This document shows, piece after piece, positions 35,142-42,957 of a DNA stretch of 64,000 nt. The notes below the pieces were generated by a model. That model saw only the letters and a list, made by a program, of their open reading frames with translations, was not told the origin of the DNA and did not search any database. This DNA is from JAOPZW01 sp963851295 (GTDB lineage Bacteria; Actinomycetota; Thermoleophilia; Solirubrobacterales; Solirubrobacteraceae): assembly GCA_963851295.1 (NCBI GenBank), contig CAWKOS010000001.1:186001-250000 (forward strand), written 5' to 3'. Position numbers and translations under genes: made by a program. Positions within the stretch are counted from its first letter, which is position 1, and every line of letters begins with the position of its first letter.

Positions 35142-35537
35142 ATGTCCGCAACGCAAACCTGGTGGCGACTCCTCACGGGCCCGAAGAAGGACCCCTCCAC
35201 GGGCGCGGAGCGCGCCCCCCACGGCGGCGGCCGGCGCCTCACCGTCCGCTACGCGACCCCCGACGACGCCGGCGCCCTGACCCGTCTGGCCCAGCTCGAC
35301 TCGAGCCGACCGCCGCGCGGCGTCGTGCTCCTGGCCGAGGTCGGCGAGGAGCTGTGGGCCGCGATCTCGCTCGACGACGCCCATCTCGTCGCCGACCCCT
35401 TCCGTCCCAGCGGCGAGCTGGCCTTCGGCCTCGTCCAGCGCGCGCGCCACGCCAAGCGCGCCGCGCGCGGGCGCATGGGCAGCCTGCCCCGGGTCTTCCC
35501 CGCGCGCCCCGACGAGGCCGCCTGGGCGTCGCGCTAG
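35142..35537 (+). CDS. Half-GNAT protein with N- and C-terminal tails, unknown function
   Basis: Protein of 131 aa (ATGs at 35106 and 35133 are in frame and possible). The core LTVRYATPDDAGALTRLAQLDSSRPP then GVVLLAEVGEELWAAISLDDAHLVADPFRPS matches the 24035-24301 protein residue for residue in layout: first strand, two helices, the VLLAEV/VAIADL strand and the (H/V)LVADP turn. It too ends before the acetyl-CoA-binding loop, followed by a basic helix (FGLVQRARHAKRAARGR). The acetyltransferase active site is missing, so a binding role is more likely. Confidence 0.6.
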   Translation: MSATQTWWRLLTGPKKDPSTGAERAPHGGGRRLTVRYATPDDAGALTRLAQLDSSRPPRGVVLLAEVGEELWAAISLDDAHLVADPFRPSGELAFGLVQRARHAKRAARGRMGSLPRVFPARPDEAAWASR

Positions 35538-35587
35538 ATGTAAGACCTGAGGAGGTTCTTCTGCGTCCGCGCCGCGCCGGCGTGGAC

Positions 35588-35750
35588 GCGAACAGCTCAC
35601 CGAGGGAGACCAGCCCGCCGGCGGCGGCCCGGGGGCGCCGAACGTCGGTCTTCCCCCATCCACACGGGGTAAGACCGACGTTCGACCCCCGGGCACGGAC
35701 CCGTTCCTCGGTGAGCTGTTCGCACCGCAACGGCGTCACAGCGATCCCGC
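35588..35750. repeat. Palindromic intergenic repeat element, copy 2 with nested outer arms
   Basis: Inner stem GAACGTCGGTCTTCCCC (35640-35656) pairs with 35666-35683 with one bulged T; flanks GCCCGGGGG/CCCCCGGGC lengthen it. A perfect 18-bp outer pair, GCGAACAGCTCACCGAGG (35588-35605) and its complement (35706-35723), encloses it; copy 1 lacks the left outer arm. The right flank through CACAGCGATCC matches copy 1. It lies between convergent genes (35537 and 35780). The rest of 35538-35779 shows only a GCGTCC/GGACGC pair near 35565-35587. Confidence 0.85.
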
Positions 35751-35779
35751 GCCCCGAACAACGTCCTCACGCACTACAG

Positions 35780-36547
35780 CTAGACGAGCGCGAACACCCG
35801 CGACGGGCTTCCGGTCCCCCGGACGAGCTTCAGGGGCGCGACCACGACGATCGCGCCCACCGGGGGCAGCTCCGCCAGGTTGGCGAGCTGCGTGAGCCCG
35901 TATTTGCCGGCGCCCAGCAGGAAGTGGTGGACCGGGAAGGGCGGGTCGAAGCCGCCCGCGGCGCCGGCGTCGGTGCCGACGGTCTCGACCCCGACGCCGA
36001 CCACCGGGCTCTCCTGCGCCAGCCAGCGCGCGCACTCGGCGTCGATGCCCGGCGTGTGCGGCTGGCCGTCGGGCGCGTTGAGGAACTCGGCCTGGTCGTG
36101 GGCGCGCGCGTCCCAGCCCGTGCGCAGCAGCAGCCAGCCGCCCTCGGGCAGGGCGCCGTGCTCGGCCTCGAAGGCGCGCACCTGGTCGACCGTGAGCACG
36201 TAGTCGGGATCGGCGGCCGCCTCGGCCGACTTGTCGATCACGACCGCCGGTCCGACGAGCTTGGCCGGCGGCACGCTGGCGACGTCCTCGCCGTCGCGCC
36301 CGGTGATCCAGTGGATCGGGGCGTCGAAGTGCGTGCCGACGTGCTCGCCGATCTCCAGGACGTCCCACGCCCACGCCGGGCCGCGGTCGTCATAGCGGCT
36401 GAGCTCGCGGCGGCTGAGCCCGGGCGTGTTGGCGAACGGCTCGGGCAGCACGAGCACGGGCGTGCGCTCGCTCAGCGGCTGGGTGAGGTCCACGACGCGC
36501 ACGGCGCCCGAGTGCAGCGCGCCGGCGAGATCGCTCAACGGGGGCAT
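35780..36547 (-). CDS. Cyclase-family (kynurenine formamidase-like) metal hydrolase
   Basis: Protein of 255 aa with the cyclase-family metal motif HVGTHFDAPIHW at about residues 68-79 and VVDLTQPLSERTPV at the start, plus the HHFLLG segment near the end. Relatives include kynurenine formamidase (KynB), isatin hydrolase and similar amide/lactam hydrolases using Mn or Zn. A GGAGA ribosome site precedes the ATG at 36547. It lies 13 bp downstream of the ThDP enzyme gene in the same run. Confidence 0.8.
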   Translation of the reverse strand: MPPLSDLAGALHSGAVRVVDLTQPLSERTPVLVLPEPFANTPGLSRRELSRYDDRGPAWAWDVLEIGEHVGTHFDAPIHWITGRDGEDVASVPPAKLVGPAVVIDKSAEAAADPDYVLTVDQVRAFEAEHGALPEGGWLLLRTGWDARAHDQAEFLNAPDGQPHTPGIDAECARWLAQESPVVGVGVETVGTDAGAAGGFDPPFPVHHFLLGAGKYGLTQLANLAELPPVGAIVVVAPLKLVRGTGSPSRVFALV

Positions 36548-36560
36548 GGGTCTCCTTTGC

Positions 36561-38204
36561 TCAGTGTCGGAAGGCCTCCTCGAGCCACTCCCCGCAGACG
36601 GCGGGGTCGACCTTGGCGTCGAGGACGAACGGGCGATCGGGCGCGGCGAGCCACGCGCGCAGCGGGCCGAGGTCGGCGACGGAGCGCGCGGTGTGGCCGT
36701 GGCAGCCGGCGGCCTGCGCCAGCGCCGCGAAGTCGGTGTCCGGGAACTGGGCGAGGTCGACGGCCTCGCCCATCGGCGCGAAGTGGTGGACCTCGGCGCC
36801 GTAGGCGGCGTCGTCGTAGATGACGACGAGCAGCGGCAGGCCCAGGCGGCCGAGCGTCTCGAGCTCGGGCAGCGACATGAGCGCGCCGCCGTCGCCGAGC
36901 GCTGCGACGGTGAGCCGGTCCGGGCGCGCGATCGCGGCGCCGATGGCGTTGCCCAGCGCCAGCCCGACGCACTGGAAGGCCTGGGGGAAGACGAAGCCGG
37001 CGGCGTCGGGCACACGCAGGTACATCGACGGCCAGCCCATGAAGGCGCCCGAGTCGACGGCCACCGTGCGCTCGAGCGGGAGCAGGTCGTCGAGGGCGAT
37101 GCTCAGCGTCCGCGGGTCGACGACGCCGTCCGCCGCGCTCTCGGCGTAGGGCACGTCGCGCCAGCGCCGCGCCGCGATCCGCCGGGCGAGCTCGGGCGTG
37201 CGCCGCGCGGCGCCGTCGACGCCGCGCGCCTCGAGCTCGGCGAGCAGCGCCTCGGCGGTCGCGCGCGCGTCGCCGACCACGCCGAGGGCGACGGGCCGGT
37301 GGGCGCCGATCGCCTCCTCGTCGAGGTCGACCTGGGCGACGGTCGCCTGGGCGTCGAGGAGCGCGCCGTGGCGGGTCGTCCACTGGTTGAGGCCCGCGCC
37401 GAAGGCGATCACGACGTCGGCATCGCCGAGCAGCTCGGCCGCCAGCGGCGAGGCGAAGCCGCCCGAGATGCCGAGGTCGAAGGGGTCGCCCGCGAAGAGG
37501 CCGTTGGCGACGGCGCTCGTGGCCAGCAGGGCGCCGGCGCGCTCGGCGAGCGCGCGCAGCGCCGGGCCGGCGCCCGCGAGCACCGCCCCGCGGCCGGCGA
37601 TGAGCGCAGGACGCTGCGCGCGCTGCAGGGCGTCGGCCAGCTCGGCGACCGCGTCGTGGGCGGGGCGCGGGGGCGCGAGGTCCGGTCCGGCCGCCGGCGG
37701 CACCGCGTCGCCGGGAAGCTCGGCCGCCTGGACGTCGAGCGGGAGCATGAGCACCACGGCCCGGCGCTCGACGCGCGCGCGGCGCACGGCCCGCGCGACG
37801 TCGGCCATCGCGCTCGCGGCGCCGTGGACCCGCTCGGGCGTGGCGCCGACGGCCTCGACGAGCCCGGCCTGGTCGATGCGGAAGTTCGAGCGCACGGCGG
37901 CGCTGGGCATCTCGGCCGCCAGGACGACGAGCGGCGTGCGGCTCTTGGCCGCCTCGGTCAGGCCGGTGATCGCGTTCGTCAGGCCCGGCCCCTGGTGGAC
38001 GCTGCACGCCGCCAGCCGGCCGCTGACGCGCGCGTAGCCGTCGGCCATGCAGATCGCGCCGCCCTCGTGGCGGGCGGCGACGAAGCGCGCGCCCGCGTCG
38101 CGCAGGGCGTTGGTCACCGCGAGGTTGCCGCTGCCCATGACGCCGAAGACCGCGTCGACGCCCAGGTCCGCCAGCGCGCGCCCGACGCCCTCAGCGACCA
38201 GCAT
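36561..38204 (-). CDS. Thiamine-diphosphate-dependent decarboxylase/synthase (acetolactate synthase-like)
   Basis: ThDP enzyme of 547 aa with N-terminal Pyr domain (catalytic Glu in AARHEGGAICMADGYAR), central domain (AFGAGLNQWTTRHG) and C-terminal PP domain with the metal motif GDGGALMSLPELETLGRLGLPLLVVIYDDAAYG (Asp ... Asp-Asp). Similar to acetolactate synthase large subunit and benzoylformate decarboxylase; the weak FAD-binding region favours a decarboxylase or lyase. It overlaps the upstream thioesterase gene by 14 bp and is followed by the cyclase-family hydrolase, so a short catabolic operon is likely. Confidence 0.8.
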   Translation of the reverse strand: MLVAEGVGRALADLGVDAVFGVMGSGNLAVTNALRDAGARFVAARHEGGAICMADGYARVSGRLAACSVHQGPGLTNAITGLTEAAKSRTPLVVLAAEMPSAAVRSNFRIDQAGLVEAVGATPERVHGAASAMADVARAVRRARVERRAVVLMLPLDVQAAELPGDAVPPAAGPDLAPPRPAHDAVAELADALQRAQRPALIAGRGAVLAGAGPALRALAERAGALLATSAVANGLFAGDPFDLGISGGFASPLAAELLGDADVVIAFGAGLNQWTTRHGALLDAQATVAQVDLDEEAIGAHRPVALGVVGDARATAEALLAELEARGVDGAARRTPELARRIAARRWRDVPYAESAADGVVDPRTLSIALDDLLPLERTVAVDSGAFMGWPSMYLRVPDAAGFVFPQAFQCVGLALGNAIGAAIARPDRLTVAALGDGGALMSLPELETLGRLGLPLLVVIYDDAAYGAEVHHFAPMGEAVDLAQFPDTDFAALAQAAGCHGHTARSVADLGPLRAWLAAPDRPFVLDAKVDPAVCGEWLEEAFRH

Positions 38205-38625
38205 CCTGCAGCCCCCCGGCGGCGAGCCGGTCGCGGATCGCGTCGGGCCACGGCGTCGCGCGGCCGGTCTCGCGGTCGATCAGGCAGGCCTTGAGGCTGC
38301 CGTCGACGGCCTGCGTCCCGTTCGTCGTGATCGTGAGCCGATACTGGACGGAGGTGCGCCCGAGCGCCTGCACCGCCAGCTCGACGTCGACGAGCTCGTT
38401 GAAGCGCAGCGCCTGGGCGAAGCTCGCGGACACCGCGACGCGCGGCGTGGCGCCGAAGGTGAAGTCGGCGATCCCGAGCGCGGTGTGCATCACCGCCTCG
38501 GCCGCCTCGGCGAGGCGGAAGGCCGTCGTCCAGTGGTAGATGCCGGCCGCGTCGGTGTCCATCCACTCGATGCGCCGCTGCAGGACGATGCGGGCGGGGT
38601 CGGGCAGCGGATCGTCGTGGGACAT
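38191..38625 (-). CDS. Acyl-CoA thioesterase, 4-hydroxybenzoyl-CoA thioesterase/YbgC hot-dog family
   Basis: Hot-dog thioesterase of 144 aa. The active-site Asp lies in RIEWMDTDAAGIYHWTTAFRLAE, the classic YbgC/4HBT motif, followed by the long helix and the strands VAVSASFAQALRFNELVDVELAVQ. It would release a carboxylic acid from an aromatic or short acyl-CoA. First gene of a three-gene run (thioesterase, ThDP enzyme, cyclase-family hydrolase), divergent from PaaX, which may regulate it. Confidence 0.83.
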   Translation of the reverse strand: MSHDDPLPDPARIVLQRRIEWMDTDAAGIYHWTTAFRLAEAAEAVMHTALGIADFTFGATPRVAVSASFAQALRFNELVDVELAVQALGRTSVQYRLTITTNGTQAVDGSLKACLIDRETGRATPWPDAIRDRLAAGGLQDAGR

Positions 38626-38692
38626 CTCGGTGACGATGCAATCAGATTCGTCGCGCGCGCGGCGGTAACGTCCCGCGCGTGAACGAGCCGCG

Positions 38693-39553
38693 GTGCCGCC
38701 CGTGAACGAGCAGCTGCGCCGCCGCTCGGTGGGCGCCCCCGCCGCCCGCTCCGTCCTGCTGACGCTGCTCGGCGAGTACGTCCTCCCGGCATCCGGCAGC
38801 GCGTGGCAGGAGACCCTGATCTCCGCGCTGGAGACCCTCGACCACAAGGCGCCCGCGGCCCGCCGCGCGCTGGCCCGCAGCGTCGCCGCGGGCTGGCTGG
38901 CCACCGAGCGCCACGGCCGCCGCTCGCGCGTGCACCTCACCCCCGCGACCGCCGACATGCTGCGCGCGGGCACCGAGCGCATCTACTCCTTCGGCGACCC
39001 GTGGGAGTGGGACGGGCGCTGGCTGCTCGTCGTCCTGCGCGTCCCCGAGGAGCGCCGCGAGGTCCGCCACCGCGTCCGCACCCAGCTCGCCTGGGCCGGC
39101 TTCGGCTCGCTCGGCGGCGGCCTGTGGATCAGCCCGCACGTCGACCGCGAGCACGAGCTCCACGACGCCGCCGGCGACCGCTCGGTCGCCGAGCTCGTCA
39201 CCTTCCGCGCCGAGATCGGCGCCGTCGGCGATCCCGCCAGGGTCGTCGCCGAGGCCTGGGACCTCGCCGCCGTCGCCGCCGCCTACCGCGACTTCATCGC
39301 CCGCTTCGGCCGCCTGCGCCCGGCCTCGCCCGAGGCGCGGTTCCGCGCGCAGACCCAGCTGGTCCACGAGTGGCGCAAGTTCCCCTTCCTCGACCCCGAC
39401 CTCCCCGCCGACATGCTCCCGTCGGGCTGGCCGCGCAAGCGCGCCCACGACCTGTTCGGCGAGCGCCACGCGCAGTGGCAGGCGGCGGCGCGGGAGTATT
39501 TCGCGGGGCTCGAGGGAGCGGAGGGACGCCCTCCTGCTGATCCCACGCCCTGA
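38693..39553 (+). CDS. PaaX-family transcriptional repressor
   Basis: Regulator of 286 aa with the PaaX layout: winged HTH (SVLLTLLGEYVLPASGSAWQETLISALETLDHKAPAARRALARS), a central Cas2-like domain (WLLVVLRVPEERREVRHRVRTQLAWAGFGSLGGGLWISPH) and the C-terminal YRDFIARFGRLRP ... WRKFPFLDPDLP region. PaaX senses phenylacetyl-CoA in E. coli; here an acyl-CoA ligand of the nearby pathways is likely. GTG at 38693 (or 38702). Divergent from the thioesterase; the 67-bp spacer holds a short AATC-A-GATT palindrome only. Confidence 0.85.
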   Translation: MPPVNEQLRRRSVGAPAARSVLLTLLGEYVLPASGSAWQETLISALETLDHKAPAARRALARSVAAGWLATERHGRRSRVHLTPATADMLRAGTERIYSFGDPWEWDGRWLLVVLRVPEERREVRHRVRTQLAWAGFGSLGGGLWISPHVDREHELHDAAGDRSVAELVTFRAEIGAVGDPARVVAEAWDLAAVAAAYRDFIARFGRLRPASPEARFRAQTQLVHEWRKFPFLDPDLPADMLPSGWPRKRAHDLFGERHAQWQAAAREYFAGLEGAEGRPPADPTP

Positions 39554-39620
39554 TCCACCGGACGCGACGTCTCGCCTGGATCGAGCATGGATCGCGGCCC
39601 CGGCGGGAACCTGCCGAGCC

Positions 39621-40691
39621 ATGTCCCGGCTCGTGGTCGTCGCCCTCACCGTCGTGCTCACGCTCGCGAGCGCCGCGGGGGCGGCCGCCGAGCCGCAGAT
39701 GCACTTCGACAAGCGCATGGCGGTGCGCTCGGTGTGCTTCACGGTGACCAATCCGCGCGGCACCTCCAGCGTGCTCTATGGCAAGCGCTACACCGACGGC
39801 GCGGTCTCGGCGCGCACGCCGGCCATCGTGCTCGTGCACGGCATCGCGTCCTCCACCGCCAACTGGGACTTCACGCCGACGTGGTCCACGGCACGCGCGC
39901 TCGCGAGCGCCGGCTACGTCGTCTACTCCTACGACCGTCTCGGCTACGCCAAGAGCCCGTACTTCGACCTTCCGGGCGACGGTTACTCGCTGACCACGCG
40001 CGAGCACCGGCGGATGTTGCACCAGGTCGTCGACGCGGTGAAGACCGGCAGCTATGCCACGACGGCGGGCGCCGACTGCTCGGGGGCAACGCAGCCGGGC
40101 GGGATGTCCAACCGGACCGTCGTGATCGTCGGGCACAGCGCCGGGGGCTGGATCGTCGCCGGCTACCCCGGCACCTACCACGACGTCGCGGCGATGATCC
40201 AGACCGACATCACCGGCTCCTCCGCGCAGGGCGACGGCACTGACGGCGGCTCCAGCGGCGGCGGCTTCACACCCGATCCGACGCACCCCGACTACTTCCA
40301 GTTCTTCCAGACGCGCCAGAACTGCGAGGACTTCAACGTCGACCCGGTGGGCGCCGTGCCCTCGGCCGTCGACACCGCCTGCACGCCCCCCTTCCTCGAC
40401 TCGCCCTACGGCGAGATCGCCGACCTCGGCGCCATGTACGCCGAGAACGACGTCGCGATCAGCCAGATCGGGCCCGGAACGCCCGTCCTGCTCACGTCCG
40501 GCGACCACGACACCACGGCCCCGCCGTCAGCAGCGCGCGCCGACCTCGCCTACTACCAGGCCCACTGCGGCTGCGACGTCTCCCAGATCCTCCTGCCCGA
40601 CACCGGGCACCTGTTCCAGGTGCACGCGTCCCTGGCCGCCTGGGTCAGGGACGTCGTGTCCTGGCTGGGCGCGCGCGGCCTGGGGGCGTAG
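39621..40691 (+). CDS. Secreted alpha/beta hydrolase
   Basis: Exported hydrolase of 356 aa with an N-terminal signal peptide (LVVVALTVVLTLASAAGAAAE, cleavage near residue 23). Motifs: VLVHGIASSTANWD (oxyanion HG), nucleophile elbow GHSAGG with Ser173, late Asp (TSGDHDTTA) and His (LPDTGHLFQ). Four to six Cys residues (for example SGATQ preceded by ADC, RQNCEDF, DTACTPP, AHCGCD) could form disulfides. A Gly/Ser-rich loop (DGGSSGGG) lies mid-protein. Likely a secreted esterase/lipase; substrate unknown. Confidence 0.8.
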   Translation: MSRLVVVALTVVLTLASAAGAAAEPQMHFDKRMAVRSVCFTVTNPRGTSSVLYGKRYTDGAVSARTPAIVLVHGIASSTANWDFTPTWSTARALASAGYVVYSYDRLGYAKSPYFDLPGDGYSLTTREHRRMLHQVVDAVKTGSYATTAGADCSGATQPGGMSNRTVVIVGHSAGGWIVAGYPGTYHDVAAMIQTDITGSSAQGDGTDGGSSGGGFTPDPTHPDYFQFFQTRQNCEDFNVDPVGAVPSAVDTACTPPFLDSPYGEIADLGAMYAENDVAISQIGPGTPVLLTSGDHDTTAPPSAARADLAYYQAHCGCDVSQILLPDTGHLFQVHASLAAWVRDVVSWLGARGLGA

Positions 40692-40696
40692 GGCGC

Positions 40697-41065
40697 TCAG
40701 TGGGTGGGGGCGGAACGCAGCCGCTGCAGCCGCCGGCGGTTGATCCGCGACGCGCCGAAGGCGACCGCGAAGAGCCCGGCAGCCGCGACGGCGGCGCCGA
40801 TGCCCGCCGAGCCCCAGTCGAAGCCGGAGGACGTCGTGCTCACGTTCGAGCCCGGCGCGGTCGCGGCGGCAGATGACTCTGCGATTGGCCGCGGATGAGA
40901 CGGCCACGTGGGCGGGCCGGGCGTGACCGTCGTCGTCTGACCGGAGTCGGCCACGACCGCCGGGGCGGCCGGGGTTGCGATGGCGAGGGCGACCGCCAGC
41001 GCCGCGGCCACGGATAGCGCGGGCAGGGCGGCGCCCAGTCGATGGAGGGAGTGGTGAGTGCTCAT
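40697..41065 (-). CDS. Small exported/membrane-anchored protein of unknown function
   Basis: Protein of 122 aa: N-terminal signal-like helix (residues ~12-36, ALPALSVAAALAVALAIAT), a Ser/Thr/Pro-rich outside segment, a second membrane helix (~88-106, GIGAAVAAAGLFAVAFGAS) and a basic cytoplasmic tail RINRRRLQRLR. The topology resembles cell-surface anchored proteins. Divergent from the ECF sigma gene (start 41174); the 108-bp spacer contains TGTGACC/GGTCACA arms 36 bp apart. Might be a target of that sigma factor (inference). Confidence 0.6.
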   Translation of the reverse strand: MSTHHSLHRLGAALPALSVAAALAVALAIATPAAPAVVADSGQTTTVTPGPPTWPSHPRPIAESSAAATAPGSNVSTTSSGFDWGSAGIGAAVAAAGLFAVAFGASRINRRRLQRLRSAPTH

Positions 41066-41173
41066 GGCCGGCCATTTGCGCGTGGCCCCCAAGCTGTGAC
41101 CGCTTTCCCGCCGACGTCGCCGACAGGAGTAGGTTCGGGTCACAACCCCGGTCCGGGCGCAAAGACCAAGCGA

Positions 41174-41719
41174 ATGGACACGTCGAGGCAGACCGATGAC
41201 GAGTTGCTCGTGGCCGGCGACGCCGACTCGTTCGAGGTGTTCTACCGTCGCTGGGTCAGGCCGCTGCTGGGCTTCTTCGCACGGCGCACCGGTGACCCCG
41301 AGCTCGCCGCCGACCTGACGGCCGAGACGTTCGCTGCGGCCCTCGCCGCCCGTGAGCGCTATCGCCCCGCTGCCGGCGCCGCGAGTTCCTGGCTGTTCGG
41401 CATCGCGGCCAACAAGCTCGCCTTCGCCCAGCGCCGCGGATACGCCGAGCGCCGCGCACGGCGGCGGCTCGGGATGGAGCGGATCGCGCTCGACGACGAG
41501 AACCTCGCCCGGATCGAGAGCCTGGGCGACGCGGTCGTCGCCTCCGTCCTGGTCGAGCGCCTCGCTCCCGAGCAGCGCCACGCGATCGCCGCACACGTCG
41601 TCGAGGAGCGCGGCTACGACGACATCGCCCATGAGCTTCACACCTCGGAGGCGGTCGTGCGCAAGCGGGTCAGCCGCGGCCTGGCCGTCGTCCGCCGACG
41701 CATGGGAGCGCAACGATGA
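41174..41719 (+). CDS. RNA polymerase ECF sigma factor
   Basis: Sigma-70 family protein of 181 aa. Region 2 (FEVFYRRWVRPLLGFFARRTGDPELAADLTAETFAAAL) and region 4 (LAPEQRHAIAAHVVEERGYDDIAHELHTSEAVVRKRVSRGL) are separated by a short linker; no extra domains. The ATG at 41174 is the first sensible start. It overlaps by 4 bp the membrane propeller gene, the usual place of an anti-sigma partner. Confidence 0.88.
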   Translation: MDTSRQTDDELLVAGDADSFEVFYRRWVRPLLGFFARRTGDPELAADLTAETFAAALAARERYRPAAGAASSWLFGIAANKLAFAQRRGYAERRARRRLGMERIALDDENLARIESLGDAVVASVLVERLAPEQRHAIAAHVVEERGYDDIAHELHTSEAVVRKRVSRGLAVVRRRMGAQR

Positions 41720-42819
41720 GCGACGACTTCATCGAGGTCCTGGCCCTCCAGCTGCGCGAGGCAGACCACCGCAAGACACGCCGCGGAGCATGGGCGCGTG
41801 CGGCGGCGACGGCACGCGCAGGCGCTCCGCAAGCGCAGTGGACCCCCGTCGTGGTCGCCCTCATCGTCGGCGCGATCCTTGTCGCGGCCGGGTTCACCGT
41901 GGCCAGGCTTCGGCCCCAGCCCGAGGCGCCGGCGGTCGCGAAGGTGGTGACGCGCTTCGTGGCGGCGGACAGTCTCGGCGAGATGGCCAGCGGCTTCGGG
42001 TCAGCGTGGATGGACGACACCACGCGCAGCCAACTGCTGCGCGTCGACCCCCGCAGCCACGAGGTGACGGCGCGGATCCCCGTGCGCGGTGCTGTGGGGA
42101 TCGGCGTCGCCGACGGTTCCGTGTGGGTCCTCGAATCCCCGAGCTCGGAATATGGGCTGCTCGGGCCTCTGTCGCGCGTGAATCCGCGCACGAACCGCAT
42201 CGTCGCCCGCATTCCGCTGCGCACCCCGGGTGGCGCCCGCTTCCGTGCGGACCGCGTGGTCGCGGCCCCCGGTGTGCTGTGGATCGTCGGAGCCTACGGA
42301 GCGCTACGGGTCGACCCGCGGACCAACCACATCACCGACGCCGTCGCCCTTCGCTCCGCCTACGAGATCCGGGGCAGCGCCGTAGTCGGCGGCGACCTGT
42401 GGCTGGCGCGCAGCGACGGCCACATCCTGCGCTTCGATGCGCGAACCGGCGCCACGAAGCCCGCGCTGCGGGCGCCCGCCGGCGGGGAGCTGTCGACGGT
42501 CGGCGGGACCGTGATCATGGTGCGCAACAACGACGTCACCCACCGGGTGGTCCGCCTCGATCCGACCAGCGGGAGGGTCCTGTGGCACCGGTCGCTGCGC
42601 GCGGTGGGACCGTCGGTCGCCGCCGGCGGCCTCCTATGGATCCCGACGGTCGACGGGCGGACGCCCGACGTACACCTCGTCGGCATCGCCCCCGGCACGG
42701 GGGCGACCGTCTCCAGTGTCCGCGTCAGCGGCGTCTTCCAGCCCAGCGATCTCGACCTGGTCGGCTCGGACCTCTGGCTCGCCGCGCCCGGCGGCCGGGT
42801 GGCCGTGGTCCGGCGCTGA
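41716..42819 (+). CDS. Membrane-anchored beta-propeller protein, putative anti-sigma partner
   Basis: Protein of 367 aa: cytoplasmic N-terminus (residues 1-44) that may contact the sigma factor, one membrane helix (~45-63, VVVALIVGAILVAAGFTVA), then repeated Vgb/PQQ-like blades (SGFGSAWMDD, DGSVWVLES, PGVLWIVGAYG, GGDLWLARSDG, GGLLWIPTVDG, GSDLWLAAPGG), seven or so about 45-50 residues apart. The start overlaps the sigma stop. No zinc anti-sigma motif is visible. The outside propeller could sense an envelope signal. The last 186 bp are antisense to the zinc-ribbon reading frame. Confidence 0.75.
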   Translation: MSDDFIEVLALQLREADHRKTRRGAWARAAATARAGAPQAQWTPVVVALIVGAILVAAGFTVARLRPQPEAPAVAKVVTRFVAADSLGEMASGFGSAWMDDTTRSQLLRVDPRSHEVTARIPVRGAVGIGVADGSVWVLESPSSEYGLLGPLSRVNPRTNRIVARIPLRTPGGARFRADRVVAAPGVLWIVGAYGALRVDPRTNHITDAVALRSAYEIRGSAVVGGDLWLARSDGHILRFDARTGATKPALRAPAGGELSTVGGTVIMVRNNDVTHRVVRLDPTSGRVLWHRSLRAVGPSVAAGGLLWIPTVDGRTPDVHLVGIAPGTGATVSSVRVSGVFQPSDLDLVGSDLWLAAPGGRVAVVRR

Positions 42820-42957
42820 ATCGAGCTCCTCCCGCACCGCCTCGAAGTACGACCCGCACGCCCGGCAGCGCCACTGCGAGGTGATCATCTGCCCGCCCCA
42901 GAGGCCGATGCGCTCGACCGCCTCGGACTCGCAGAACGGGCAGGCGGGCTCGCCCAT
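42634..42957 (-). CDS. Stand-alone PaaD-type zinc ribbon protein
   Basis: Frame of 107 aa (108 with the GTG at 42960). Residues 1-46 form a four-Cys zinc ribbon: CPFC at 6-9 and CRAC at 31-34, in ACPFCESEAVERIGLWGG and WRCRACGSYFEA, matching the C-terminal ribbon of PaaD (CPRC ... YRCxxCxEPF). It directly follows the PaaC-like gene (1-4 bp overlap), while the DUF59 part of PaaD is encoded separately upstream in the operon. Residues 47-107 lie entirely antisense to the propeller gene and look non-coding; the ancestral stop was perhaps lost. Confidence 0.7.
   Translation of the reverse strand: MGEPACPFCESEAVERIGLWGGQMITSQWRCRACGSYFEAVREELDSAPDHGHPAAGRGEPEVRADQVEIAGLEDAADADTGDGRPRAGGDADEVYVGRPPVDRRDP

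Noticed and set aside
35545..35587. Minus-strand remnant peptide ending RTQKNLLRSYI next to repeat copy 2
   Set aside because: Short, no start or ribosome site, and it could be chance within a structured spacer.
38680..38706. Eight-codon GTG upstream frame before paaX, with a repeated GTGAACGAG
   Set aside because: Likely chance or a duplicated start; no attenuation structure is visible.
41095..41144. TGTGACC...GGTCACA arms upstream of the ECF sigma gene as an operator
   Set aside because: Arms are 36 bp apart, wider than normal for a single dimer site, and no matching regulator is adjacent.
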